Part shown: piece after piece, positions 53,551 to 62,099 of the stretch
Numbering within the stretch: the stretch's first letter is position 1
How the letters are laid out: each line of letters starts with the position of its first letter
Source of the DNA: Prostheceraeus crozeri
Lineage: Eukaryota > Platyhelminthes > Polycladida > Euryleptidae
DNA: 64,000 nt
Direction of reading: 5' to 3'
NCBI GenBank assembly: GCA_907163375.1
Contig: CAJQUW010002096.1
Coordinates: 186,001 to 250,000, forward strand
Program-made: the position numbers and the translations under genes
The notes under the pieces: model-generated
Seen by the model: the letters and a program-made list of their open reading frames with translations, nothing else
What the model was told of the DNA's origin: nothing
Databases searched by the model: none

Positions 53551-54705
53551 TTAAAAGCTTCTAATGTCTCCTACTTCCACATTTCTCAAGTCTTGATGGG
53601 CTATCCAACTGTTGAACGAGTCAGGATATCCCTTCCATTTGACGAGATATTTTCTATGATTACCATGTCCTTTCCTCTTAACTATTCTATCTATCATATA
53701 CACTTCTTCACTCCGATCAACCACTTGTAATTCATATGAGTAGAATTTCCCTTCAATTGGATTACCATGATAGTCTATTAACTTATACATTGTTGGTTTA
53801 AATTTTTTATTTACTTCATCAACAAAAAATTCTTCTTCGGTCCAGTTCGGTAGATAGCCCTTCTCGAATGTAGACTTCACTTTAGAGATGCGAACTCTAT
53901 CACCAACGTCGATTTTCTTCTTATCGGTAGTTGTTTTTGGTGCCTTGCCATACAGACGAAGCCACAAATCCATAGCATTATCCCGAGTGACGTCGATTGG
54001 ACGCATCTTTATAATCCGATGATAGCTCTCATTATAATTTCTCACGAACTTCTGTAAATCATCTATCCAGACATGTGTATTTTTAGCACTGAAATACCGC
54101 CATATCTTTGTCTTGAGTGTACGATTGAACCTCTCAACCATCGCAGCTTTGTAAGCACTTTTAACACTGAACAGTTCAATGTCATATCGCTCAAGTAGAC
54201 CACGAACGTGGGAATTTTCGAATTCCTTTCCTTGATCTGTTTGTATTCTTTGTGGGATCCTCCCTTCATTTAGAATACTTTGAAAAGCCGCCTCAACTTC
54301 TGCTCCTCTCTTGGATTTCAAGGCGCGAACCCAAGCATATCGTGATAAAATATCTATTACGGTTAGGATGTACTTGTAACCGTCATTGTATTGAGATATC
54401 TGCTGCATATCAGCCAAATCTGCTTGCCATTGACTGTCAATATTATTGACAACATATCTCCTAGTTGGAAACCGCTTCCTCGCATCCTTGTGTAGCGTGT
54501 AGGTTGGTTGACTCTTCAACCATTTCTTCACTGTCTCTATTCGTACACCTGCTGCACGGGCTAAAACGCTCGGACGACTGAAGCTTGCGGGATGATTGAT
54601 ATCGTAGTAGATTTGTCTCAGTTTTTCCGCTGCGCTCATCCTCCTTATTCTGGCGACTCGCTCGAGTATTACTTGCACAGCAACTGCTAACGCAATTGAT
54701 ATCAA
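53551..54705 (-). CDS. Polinton integrase with C-terminal chromodomain
   Basis: This enzyme of the DDE (retrovirus integrase) type inserts the element and produces the 6-bp duplication seen here. The catalytic residues are Asp96 in WQADLADM, Asp157 in IQTDQGKEF and Glu191 in YKAAMVERFNRTLK. QPTYTLHKDARKRFPTRR ahead of the core is a familiar Polinton integrase segment. The last 50 residues form a chromodomain (YMIDRIVKRKG, then KYLVKWKGYPDSFNSW), which in relatives directs integration to marked chromatin. Translation more likely starts at MSAAEKLRQIYYD (about 54,639) than at the first methionine. The frame is open throughout. Confidence 0.95.
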   Translation of the reverse strand: MISIALAVAVQVILERVARIRRMSAAEKLRQIYYDINHPASFSRPSVLARAAGVRIETVKKWLKSQPTYTLHKDARKRFPTRRYVVNNIDSQWQADLADMQQISQYNDGYKYILTVIDILSRYAWVRALKSKRGAEVEAAFQSILNEGRIPQRIQTDQGKEFENSHVRGLLERYDIELFSVKSAYKAAMVERFNRTLKTKIWRYFSAKNTHVWIDDLQKFVRNYNESYHRIIKMRPIDVTRDNAMDLWLRLYGKAPKTTTDKKKIDVGDRVRISKVKSTFEKGYLPNWTEEEFFVDEVNKKFKPTMYKLIDYHGNPIEGKFYSYELQVVDRSEEVYMIDRIVKRKGHGNHRKYLVKWKGYPDSFNSWIAHQDLRNVEVGDIRSF

Positions 54706-54805
54706 CTTCTATACCCTCTTCTCCTTTACTATCGAGCGCAGACTTCAAACAGCAGCAAATTTTCTGCATAGACATGATATGGGAAGCAATTTCACTGTTA
54801 TTTGC

Positions 54806-55456
54806 CTAATATTTGCTGTAACTTTTCGGTGTTCGTGTTGAGCGTCTCCCTCTTCTCTTCGGAGTTGGAGACGTAGCAGGAGAAACAATGGGTTCTCGCT
54901 TGACTGTGGTAACTACTTTTCCTTTTGAAGAATCGGTTGCCAACACTTTATTCAGTTCATTTATAGTTGGTCCTCCGATTATATTATGGGGAACGTTGTG
55001 ATTAGATAGCAATTTTTGAAAGTATTCCCATCCTTGTGGAGCACCCAGCTTTCGCCTTACATCTCTCACAGCATATTGTAGAAGATCATCGATGTGACTG
55101 TTCCTAATTACATCACCGTTTTCTTCTATTATTTCTCCTCGCTCATTGAACTTTACGTGAGGATCAATAAAATCAAACAACCTTTCAGCTCGCATGCGAT
55201 ATGCTCGAGGAGTTGAAAGAGTTATGAATTTGCGCAGCTTTTCCCTAATATGTCGTCTTTCCTCTAAATTCTCAGCCTGTAACTGCATTCGTCGATAAGG
55301 ATCCTCAATCTTTTGAATTTCCCTATCCTGTTGAGATAATTGCTTAAGTTGATCTGTAACCGGGTGATCCACATTTTTAGCTTCCTGAATATTTCTTGTC
55401 ATTGATAGCTGTAGATATTCCTCTTGAGGAATGACAACCATTTTTGAAAAACTCAT
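54806..55456 (-). CDS. conserved Polinton protein of unknown function
   Basis: The start is set at the MSFSKMVVIPQEEYLQL methionine; ten further upstream codons are also open. The N-terminal half is predicted helical and charged (DREIQKIEDPYRRMQLQAE). The central part has AERLFDFIDPHVKFNERGEI and PQGWEYFQKLLSNHNVPHNI, a pattern I know from a widespread uncharacterised Polinton protein encoded near the packaging ATPase. The C-terminus is basic and serine/proline-rich (TPKRRGRRSTRTPKS) and may bind nucleic acid. Function is unknown; a structural or packaging accessory role is inferred from its position. Confidence 0.65.
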   Translation of the reverse strand: MSFSKMVVIPQEEYLQLSMTRNIQEAKNVDHPVTDQLKQLSQQDREIQKIEDPYRRMQLQAENLEERRHIREKLRKFITLSTPRAYRMRAERLFDFIDPHVKFNERGEIIEENGDVIRNSHIDDLLQYAVRDVRRKLGAPQGWEYFQKLLSNHNVPHNIIGGPTINELNKVLATDSSKGKVVTTVKREPIVSPATSPTPKRRGRRSTRTPKSYSKY

Positions 55457-55520
55457 ATTGAAAATGTCATAGTAGCTGAAGCACATATGTATTGCTTAAA
55501 ACTGTCATTGGTCCAATTAA

Positions 55521-56183
55521 TTAACTGTTGACAGTGAATACTATCATTGCATCTTCAGAGTTTGGTATAATATTAGTTCGAAATCGAAATCGCTCTGGGC
55601 ATTCTTGCGTTAAGTCAATGAAGAGGTAGCCATGTGGCTTCTTCGTCACTTCATCATATATTTTCGAAAGAGTTTTAGGCTGCTGAGGTAATATTTGTCG
55701 ACTCAAATGATGTATCTGACTACTATCTCTTGGATTCTTGAAAACCACCAAATAGTGTGTATTAAGACTTCTAGTTCTCTGCTCTTTTCCTCCATCAAAG
55801 ATATTTTGAGTGATGTAGATGATAAAAGCTTGCCTATGGTGTGCTGTTTGAATAAACATTTCGGTTACATCTTTTGAAGATTTGCTTTCGCGAAGTAGAT
55901 CATCCAACACGATCAAATCACCTGCTCGGATATCCTCAGTTGGTGGTAGCCCCTGTTTTACTTCGTATCTTTGCTGTCGAAGTGCAGAATGCAGATCTGG
56001 TTGAAAAATACCGTAGTACCATTTAACCTGTTTTATTTTCTTATTAAACATCTCATCTCTGTATTGCAGTAGCTGAGTTACAAAAGTTGTTTTACCAGAC
56101 TGACTTGGTCCGGCCACACACATTGTACGGTCAGTGAATAGTCGAAAATCTGTCATTTCAGAGTCATTCAATATCATCATCAT
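55521..56183 (-). CDS. FtsK/HerA-type genome-packaging ATPase
   Basis: The frame encodes 220 residues. Walker A is GPSQSGKT (residues 25-32) after a hydrophobic strand (MCVA). Walker B is LIVLDDLLRE (Asp94-Asp95). A downstream AFIIYITQNIF strand with Gln is a sensor-like motif. This is the A32-like ATPase class that drives DNA into virus and Polinton capsids. The start at MMMILNDSEM fits the family length. It is the middle gene of the leftward block. Confidence 0.93.
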   Translation of the reverse strand: MMMILNDSEMTDFRLFTDRTMCVAGPSQSGKTTFVTQLLQYRDEMFNKKIKQVKWYYGIFQPDLHSALRQQRYEVKQGLPPTEDIRAGDLIVLDDLLRESKSSKDVTEMFIQTAHHRQAFIIYITQNIFDGGKEQRTRSLNTHYLVVFKNPRDSSQIHHLSRQILPQQPKTLSKIYDEVTKKPHGYLFIDLTQECPERFRFRTNIIPNSEDAMIVFTVNS

Positions 56184-56276
56184 TTACTAACACCCATTAT
56201 TTTGCTTAGTTAGAACTTAAAACATGTAAATTATTTCCAAACAAGTTTTATTGAAACGATAAACAGTTGTTTTAAT

Positions 56277-57050
56277 TTACCACATTTGAGTGTCTTCATC
56301 GAGAGTAGAATCGAAGGAACTCTTCAAGTCAGGTTGTGCATCCTGTCGCCTCAGTTTTAGCTTCATGCTGTCCCTCGATCTGCGCGTCCTTTTCTTGCTT
56401 TCATCAACCTCCTTGGCTTCTTTTGCATCGTTTGATTCTTTCGGCTCACTTGGTGTAGCAATGTCTTCAATATGAATTAAGCACTTGTCAATTGGTAATG
56501 GTTCATAAACCAATTGTAGAACCTTCATCTGAAGAGAAGCCAATTTACCAGTTGAACCATGAGCGCCAATGTAAAGTCCAGTAACGTGTACCAAGCCCAT
56601 GTACCGCCCACGCTTGAGATCATCACAATCCATTGGGTTTGACAGCACATCAAACGCTTGGAAATGGTCAGATAATTTTAAGAAGAGAGTATCAAACTCA
56701 GGTAGATCTTTGAATCCATTCCCTTCCTCCAACTTCTTCTTCCAATGTACCGGAGCACTGTCAGGTAGTTCGACACATTCCTTTGCGAATGAATCAATCA
56801 TTTTTAGTATAGTTTGCTGCCATTTAGGAAATGTGACACGCATTTGTCTTAGATTGCTGTAGCTAGACGATGACATCCCATTGCTATGAAAAAATGGAAC
56901 TTGTAAATATAATCCATCATCACCATAATTAAGCGTTTGAAAATAAAACGTGTTTCCAATTCCTTGAACCTTACGCGTTGGTCTAAATTTCAAGAGATCG
57001 CGATCAACAGCGACGCCCTCTTCCTTAATTATGTGCATTTTAAGAGACAT
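56277..57050 (-). CDS. uncharacterised Polinton protein, possible nucleic-acid binder
   Basis: A TATA box lies at 57,118-57,127, only 8-17 bases ahead of the first in-frame methionine (57,110). I therefore place the start at MSLKMHIIKEEG (57,050), giving about 257 residues. The central part has KRGRYMGLVHVTGLYIGAHG and GKLASLQMKVLQLVYEP, a beta-rich segment that could be an OB-fold-like single-strand-binding domain. That suggestion is weak. The C-terminus is acidic and then strongly basic (KKRTRRSRDSMKLKLRR). The gene has its own promoter and follows the 152-codon gene in the same orientation. Confidence 0.55.
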   Translation of the reverse strand: MSLKMHIIKEEGVAVDRDLLKFRPTRKVQGIGNTFYFQTLNYGDDGLYLQVPFFHSNGMSSSSYSNLRQMRVTFPKWQQTILKMIDSFAKECVELPDSAPVHWKKKLEEGNGFKDLPEFDTLFLKLSDHFQAFDVLSNPMDCDDLKRGRYMGLVHVTGLYIGAHGSTGKLASLQMKVLQLVYEPLPIDKCLIHIEDIATPSEPKESNDAKEAKEVDESKKRTRRSRDSMKLKLRRQDAQPDLKSSFDSTLDEDTQMW

Positions 57051-57117
57051 TTTGTTGTTGTACTCACACTGACGGATGATCACTTGAAAATGACTACTGA
57101 AAGCTCGCACGCCTATC

Positions 57118-57127
57118 TTATATAGCC
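57118..57127 (-). promoter_or_regulatory. TATA box GGCTATATAAG
   Basis: The reverse-strand string is identical to that of the gene at 38,802. It sets the start of the gene ending at 56,277. Confidence 0.65.
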
Positions 57128-57181
57128 TTCAATCAATGTCAATGAGTAATCGATGACGTGTCGACTTCTGATTTGTTGGCT

Positions 57182-57578
57182 TTATGCCAGCAAAGCAACA
57201 CCTGTAATAATTCTTCCTAGAGGACTGTCAAGCACTTTGGAGATACTATTACTGATGTCATTTAGCATATCCATGAAGCCACCACCTCCATGTTGAATCA
57301 TATTTCTCCTGACTTTATCACTACCCCTAGGATTCGAAAATTTGCGAATGTTTTTGATAGACCTAGGATTCAACAAAGGCTTGTATATTGGAAGACACTT
57401 GTGAATTGTAAAGGCCAAATCACGTATGAAGTCATCACTTGAATTTTGAATTAATTCACACTTCCTCCGATTATTATGTATTTTATTCAATTTCCGCAAT
57501 GCCTTCTTAAACTGACTTGAAGGTTTAAATGACCGTTTCTTTCGGGGAAAAGACCGTCGTTTTCTTTGTACAACCATA
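57182..57578 (-). CDS. basic Polinton protein with GGF motif
   Basis: I place the start at MVVQRKRRSFPRKKRS. About 20 upstream codons are also open. The N-terminus is very basic. The middle has NNRRKCELIQNSSDDFIRDL and later VRRNMIQHGGGGFMDML, followed by a hydrophobic C-terminal helix. The order 'R...I..a....I.dl......nlL......l......k....R..liq.GGf...l' is a pattern seen in a small protein common to animal Polintons and some related viruses, of unconfirmed structural role. About 132 residues. Function is unknown. Confidence 0.6.
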
Positions 57579-57705
57579 TTTCTTTTTTTACAACAATGAA
57601 TGAGAAGAAAGCGAATAACATTATTGCTTAATACATACAATGATGATAATTCAAACTACAAATAGCATTGTTGCTCAATACATACATGTAATACACAATG
57701 TCACT

Positions 57706-58317
57706 TCAAACATTGACAGATGGTAGTTTATAGTCATCAATGTCACTTAAGGTTTGTTTCGTTGCAATTATCAACTGTTTAAGATCACTCATTAAGTCCA
57801 TCGAGAGGGGACAACACCTACAACATGACATTTGGGCGTACAAACGCAGAAGATTCACATAGTATGCTCGAAACTTAGCAGTGTCATCTCGGTCCAGCGC
57901 CGCCACGTTGATGCTGACGGATGGTGGACCAGCAAATACGTCAACTTTCAATTTTACACCATCTTCTTCATAATGGCTGAACGTTATCAGGTCATGCAGG
58001 CATGTGTTGAAATATCGCGTTCTGTTATAGCAATAACAGCGAGAATGAGCAGGAATTGTCTCAGTTCCACTTAGTGGTTGGAACACTTCTTCAAGCCAAA
58101 ATTTGGTCACTCTTGTCAGCACTTCAATCAATGCGTTCATTAGGATTTTCTGCACCTCAACGTTGTCTTTACACTTGAAGAATTTTACAATGTCCTCCAT
58201 CAAATCTACTAAGTCAGCTTTGTAACCTGTTACGTCGTCACTACAATAAAATATAAATCCTTTGAATTTCTTGCCTTGATGAACAAGTGCTACAGGGATA
58301 TAGCTGCTGAAGGTCAT
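57706..58317 (-). CDS. uncharacterised Polinton protein
   Basis: The first ATG is at 58,317 and reads MTFSSYIPVALVHQGKKF, giving about 203 residues. I recognise no domain. Features are an aromatic and hydrophobic N-terminal third (FKGFIFYCSDDVTGYKADL), a cysteine-rich MSCCRCCPLS stretch and a helical C-terminus. A reverse TATA box GGCTATAAG lies about 60 bases upstream. It sits between the terminal UBA-RING gene and the basic GGF gene. Confidence 0.5.
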   Translation of the reverse strand: MTFSSYIPVALVHQGKKFKGFIFYCSDDVTGYKADLVDLMEDIVKFFKCKDNVEVQKILMNALIEVLTRVTKFWLEEVFQPLSGTETIPAHSRCYCYNRTRYFNTCLHDLITFSHYEEDGVKLKVDVFAGPPSVSINVAALDRDDTAKFRAYYVNLLRLYAQMSCCRCCPLSMDLMSDLKQLIIATKQTLSDIDDYKLPSVNV

Positions 58318-58375
58318 GCTCAATCTTGTTCAATGAATGAATGAATGAGTGAAACGAGAACCATTATCTCTCTCT

Positions 58376-58384
58376 CTTATAGCC
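58376..58384 (-). promoter_or_regulatory. TATA box GGCTATAAG
   Basis: The reverse strand reads GGCTATAAG, about 60 bases ahead of the ATG at 58,317. Confidence 0.55.
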
Positions 58385-58429
58385 AGGCTAAAGCATTAAT
58401 GACCAATGAAAAGCGAGCTTGATGAGTCA

Positions 58430-58963
58430 TCATGATCTATACACATTCGTATAGGATGTTACAAACCCTTGACAAAGAGGACATTTCTTTATATAATTAT
58501 TCTGTTTATGATAACAATGAGAACATAAAACAAAGTGTTCACATGGGACCAAGAGAATGGACCTTGGTCGTTCAAAGCATTCAACACAGTTCACTTCGCA
58601 CAGCAATTTAAATGTCTCGTTTTCCAATTTTCGCCTCTCATCCAAATGAATTCCACGGTCTGCCGAAGAACTTGGAGAAATAATTTTTGACGAATGTCTC
58701 TCTTCTGATCTCCCAGTCACGTCTCGCTGTTTCAAAATTGCTGTCTTAAATTCAGGTATCTCATTATAATTTGATGGCGAAAAATCTTCTATCCAACTGT
58801 GATCTAAATTTAGTCTTGTAGTACTTTCAAGTAAATCCATTAACCGCTCAATTAGTTCACCAGCTCGGATGGTTTCATTTAAGTTTGTAACTGTTTTTAT
58901 AGCTTGCAATGAAAAACCAAGATCTCTTGCAACAATCCATGATGTTGGACGACCATTCATCAT
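58430..58963 (-). CDS. UBA-RING protein resembling the tail of IAPs
   Basis: The open frame continues upstream into the terminal repeat, but the likely start is MMNGRPTSWIVARDLGF at 58,963, just after a CTATATATATG stretch, giving about 177 residues. The N-terminal VARDLGFSLQAIKTVTNLNE followed by AGELIERLMDLLES resembles the UBA domain of cellular IAPs. The last 50 residues form a C3HC4 RING finger: CVEC, then VPCEHFVLCSHC, then KKCPLC. The predicted activity is E3 ubiquitin ligase. No BIR domain is present, so this looks like the C-terminal half of an IAP (BIRC2/XIAP type) captured from a host and used to alter cell death or stability of proteins. The role is inference; the RING is clear. 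Confidence 0.75.
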   Translation of the reverse strand: MMNGRPTSWIVARDLGFSLQAIKTVTNLNETIRAGELIERLMDLLESTTRLNLDHSWIEDFSPSNYNEIPEFKTAILKQRDVTGRSEERHSSKIISPSSSADRGIHLDERRKLENETFKLLCEVNCVECFERPRSILLVPCEHFVLCSHCYHKQNNYIKKCPLCQGFVTSYTNVYRS

Positions 58964-58983
58964 ATATATAGAGTGTGATAGAA

Positions 58984-59757
58984 ATTTGACAAAAGAACAC
59001 AAAATAGAAATGAAGGATTCAATGGTCACAATGGACACAATGGTCACAATTGTCTCAATCGAACACAAACCATAATGATAATAATAAACAATTCTCCATG
59101 CATATAATATATATATAGATAGATAGCCTTCAACATAATCATTCAAAAAAAAATAACAAGTTCAGCATTAGAACATCTGCGTACTCATCCTCAATACAAT
59201 TAGAACATTATGTATTCATCCTCAATACAATTAGAACATCTGCGTACTCATCCTCAACACAATTACAACATTATGTATTCATCCTCAATACAATTAGAAC
59301 ATTACGTACTCATCCTCAACACAATTAGAACATTATGTATTCATCCTCAATACAATTAGAACATTATGTATTCATCCTCAATACAATTAGAACATTATGT
59401 ATTCATCCTCAATACAATTAGAACATTACGTACTCATCCTCAACACAATTAGAATATTACCTACTCATACTCAACACAATTACAGCAATCCTCAACGTTT
59501 CAATCCTCACACTTTGCCATTCATGTTCAAATTAACAACTCTAGAACATTTAAATGTACCTAACCGAACTCACATCATCAACACATTACACTATTCTCTT
59601 CACAAATAACACAAAACAGTACACTTGTGTTCGCAATCAACACTTCAAATAACAGACGACTACAACCACAAGATCAAGTTTAAAAACAAATCGGTACATT
59701 AGGTTCAAATTCAAAATGTACTGATCCTGGGACAGTGTGAGCCCTTTTAATACTACT
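58984..59757 (-). repeat. Polinton right terminal inverted repeat
   Basis: This is the inverse of 37946-38727, essentially identical over its whole length except for simple-repeat tract lengths. It contains the same minisatellite with the same order of unit types. Its inner edge lies about 20 bases upstream of the start of the UBA-RING gene, so that gene is probably driven from the repeat. Confidence 0.95.
59170..59487 (-). repeat. 31-bp minisatellite inside the right terminal repeat
   Basis: The array is the inverse of that at 38,219-38,533, about ten units. Confidence 0.9.
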
Positions 59758-59763
59758 CACAAC
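59758..59763. repeat. Polinton target-site duplication, right
   Basis: CACAAC matches the left copy at 37940-37945 exactly. Confidence 0.9.
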
Positions 59764-59937
59764 AATGAAGCTAACTTGTCGAAAATTTGAAACTAGCAAG
59801 ACATCGCTTAATCATAGCAAAACGTTTGAAGTGGAATATCAATAAGTATAATTATATTGTAATAAGAACAAACTGAATGGCCTGTAAATAGAGAAATGAA
59901 TTAATGCATAGGTTATATCATATGCGACCGTGATGGA

Positions 59938-60050
59938 GAGACGAGACGAGACAGTAGTTGTGACTTTTCGCTAAGTGGATTTCCATTAAGTGATCCTTCC
60001 ACTCAATGGGTTTCCGCTGAGCGGGTTTTCTGCTAGGTGGCCTGACACTT
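59938..60050 (+). repeat. minisatellite-like repeat, right of the Polinton
   Basis: GAGACGAGACGAGACAGT is followed by about five degenerate units of about 20 bases (GCTAAGTGGATTTCC, ACTCAATGGGTTTCC, GCTGAGCGGGTTTTCT and similar). It is related to 37,655-37,748 but inverted. Confidence 0.5.
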
Positions 60051-62099
60051 CGATATTTGATAAATTTCGTAAAGGCTTTAAGAGTTTTGAAAATAAATGA
60101 GCTTACGAGTAATAAGCTAAATCAGGGTTAAGGATCATATATTCATTATTGTAGGAGATATCAAGCATTTCTGAAGTGAAAATAATAGGAAGTAATGATG
60201 CTGTTATTGCAGTGTCATTCTAATACGTCGGCGGTATGTTTTGAAAATGGGGGACATTTATATGTTATTACATGTAGAAATTCATTCAAAGAAGGAAATG
60301 TACAAGGAAGGTTTCAAATGAATCGTCGCTTTGGATTTTTCTAAAATCAAAAACCGTATGAGGCTACGTAGCACACAGTGCGCAGTTTAATGCCACGTAG
60401 AATATGACTGGGTAAACATTCTTCTGTATACTGCGTGTGTTTTTCTAGTTTTTTTAATTTTCATTTTTAAGTCTTCATCGAACAAGATATCTTCAATGTA
60501 AATCTGCAATGTAAGGTGTTGTTTTTCTTGGCTTTTTTATTCGGTCTAATGCACAGTTAAGCTGAGTATACCTTTAAATGCAGAAAAGACTAATTTCTTT
60601 CGATTCTTCTTCGACTTCGATTCTTTCTATCTATATGTGCCCTGCTTGTAGAGGAGTAATACTATTACAGAGCATGTGGAGCTTTTACAACCATTGGTGG
60701 AAGCAATAGCAAATTTGCAACTTCCTCATAATCACACTTTGTACTAATAGGAAAGGAGCTCTCCACAAATCCTCTCTGTCTACTGTAGTGAATAGGTCTC
60801 GCCCTCCTGATTCAAGAAACAGGCCTACAAGTGCATGCCTCAATAAAGATATGTTTCATGGGACCTAATTTTTTCAAGAAGCTCCTGTATATTCGTAATA
60901 GAAGCCAGCAGCATGTTCTCATGTACACGGATAATGCCCACTATTTGTAGTATAAAGCTGACAGTATTTCTTATAAAGCTGTTACGAGCTGTGTATAAAG
61001 CATATTGCCATTATTCATGAAATAATTGCACAGATGCATTCGTGAGGAATCAATTATGTCGTTATAGTAATGCAGCAATATATTTGATTTGTAGTTTATT
61101 ACAAAATTTTATCGTACATCGTTAATAGTTAATTACATCTTCATTTGTACTTTGTCAATGGTCTGCACGTGATTTGATTTGATTAAGATGTTTGATACTG
61201 CAAGAAATTGACAAAAAAATCTTGATTTTTACAAATATCACTCTTTTCAAAGGTCAAATTTTGGATGCACCCATTGGCCAAACTTGATAAATTTTGGGTT
61301 GCCTATCAGAAACACATGGAAGCTAAAAGTCACAAAAATTATAGTCGAGACTTTTAACAGTTTTGGAGCAATATCAGATAGTGTTTTGGGGGGTGCAGGG
61401 TCCCCGGGAAAAATGGTTAAAAACTGCATCGTCGAGATCTCAAGGCTAAAGTCTATTAGGATCTTTTGCACCCTGCCACTTGTAAAGTGTTTACTCAAGC
61501 CAGCTCATCTTCGCTGCTTCTTCTACGTGCGTCTACAAATTATCTTCTGTTGCTCGATTTTCCACCCACTGGAATTGCTGCCATTACGACTTCCTTGCCT
61601 GGAAATGCACGTAATGAACTTCCACCTGCGTCACCTCTCTTTGATACTCGTGAGCACTCTTCAGAAAGCGCATGCTAATTACACGACGTTTTTGTTGTTC
61701 AAAGCGTCTTTGGCATGATGGTCACTTTCGTTCAGTTTCCGATCCAATGTCGGTGGAGTGACCTTATTCCTAAATGTTCGCTCTGCCTCTTGTGTTCTTA
61801 CTAAGGTACGCTGTGTCGACTTCCTGAATGAAAAGAAATGACTATGTTTAGTGGAAGATCCTTAGATTAAACTTGCTGGTTAGATCGATCCCTGGTGCCT
61901 GGTCTCTGATAAATTCTTTTATCTCAGCTGCAGAGAATCAGTGACCAATTCGCGAATTGTGTTGTTGGAACTCCTGACTGGTCTTCTGTTCAAAGGAGAG
62001 TTTCGTCTTACGACACTTGTTGGGAGTATGATGTATAACTGTGTCTATAATCCTTGACAAGCTGAAAACTAAGCGCCCGCAGGTCTGTAGGGGATGATG
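60051..62099. other. non-coding DNA, no gene seen
   Basis: Between 61,250 and 61,690 two forward frames stay open for 70-144 codons, but I cannot assign them. They may be the decayed 5' part of the LINE to the right. A GGGGGGTGCAGGGTCCCCGGG patch near 61,388 is unusually GC-rich. Confidence 0.4.

Larger units (their letters stand above)
37946..59757. mobile_element. Polinton/Maverick element, nearly whole, recent insertion
   Basis: This virus-like element of about 21.8 kb starts AGTAGTATT and ends AATACTACT. It has terminal inverted repeats of about 0.78 kb and a perfect 6-bp target duplication. It encodes the hallmark Polinton set: protein-primed family B DNA polymerase, retrovirus-like integrase with chromodomain, FtsK/HerA-type packaging ATPase, adenain-like cysteine protease and a double jelly-roll major capsid protein. 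It also carries less common genes: a TBP-like protein, a possible PC4-like protein, a UBA-RING protein and an intron-bearing zinc-finger gene. The left-hand genes read mainly rightward and the right-hand genes leftward, meeting near 49,500-49,650. It looks whole apart from about one apparent interruption, in the polymerase region. Near-identical repeats and an unaltered target duplication indicate a very young insertion. Confidence 0.97.

Noticed and set aside
54461-54775. 104-codon reverse frame overlapping the integrase N-terminus
   Set aside because: It lies in another frame of the integrase gene and has no independent support.
61250-61718. 144-codon forward frame as a gene
   Set aside because: No motif; it probably belongs to decayed repeat DNA near the LINE remnant.
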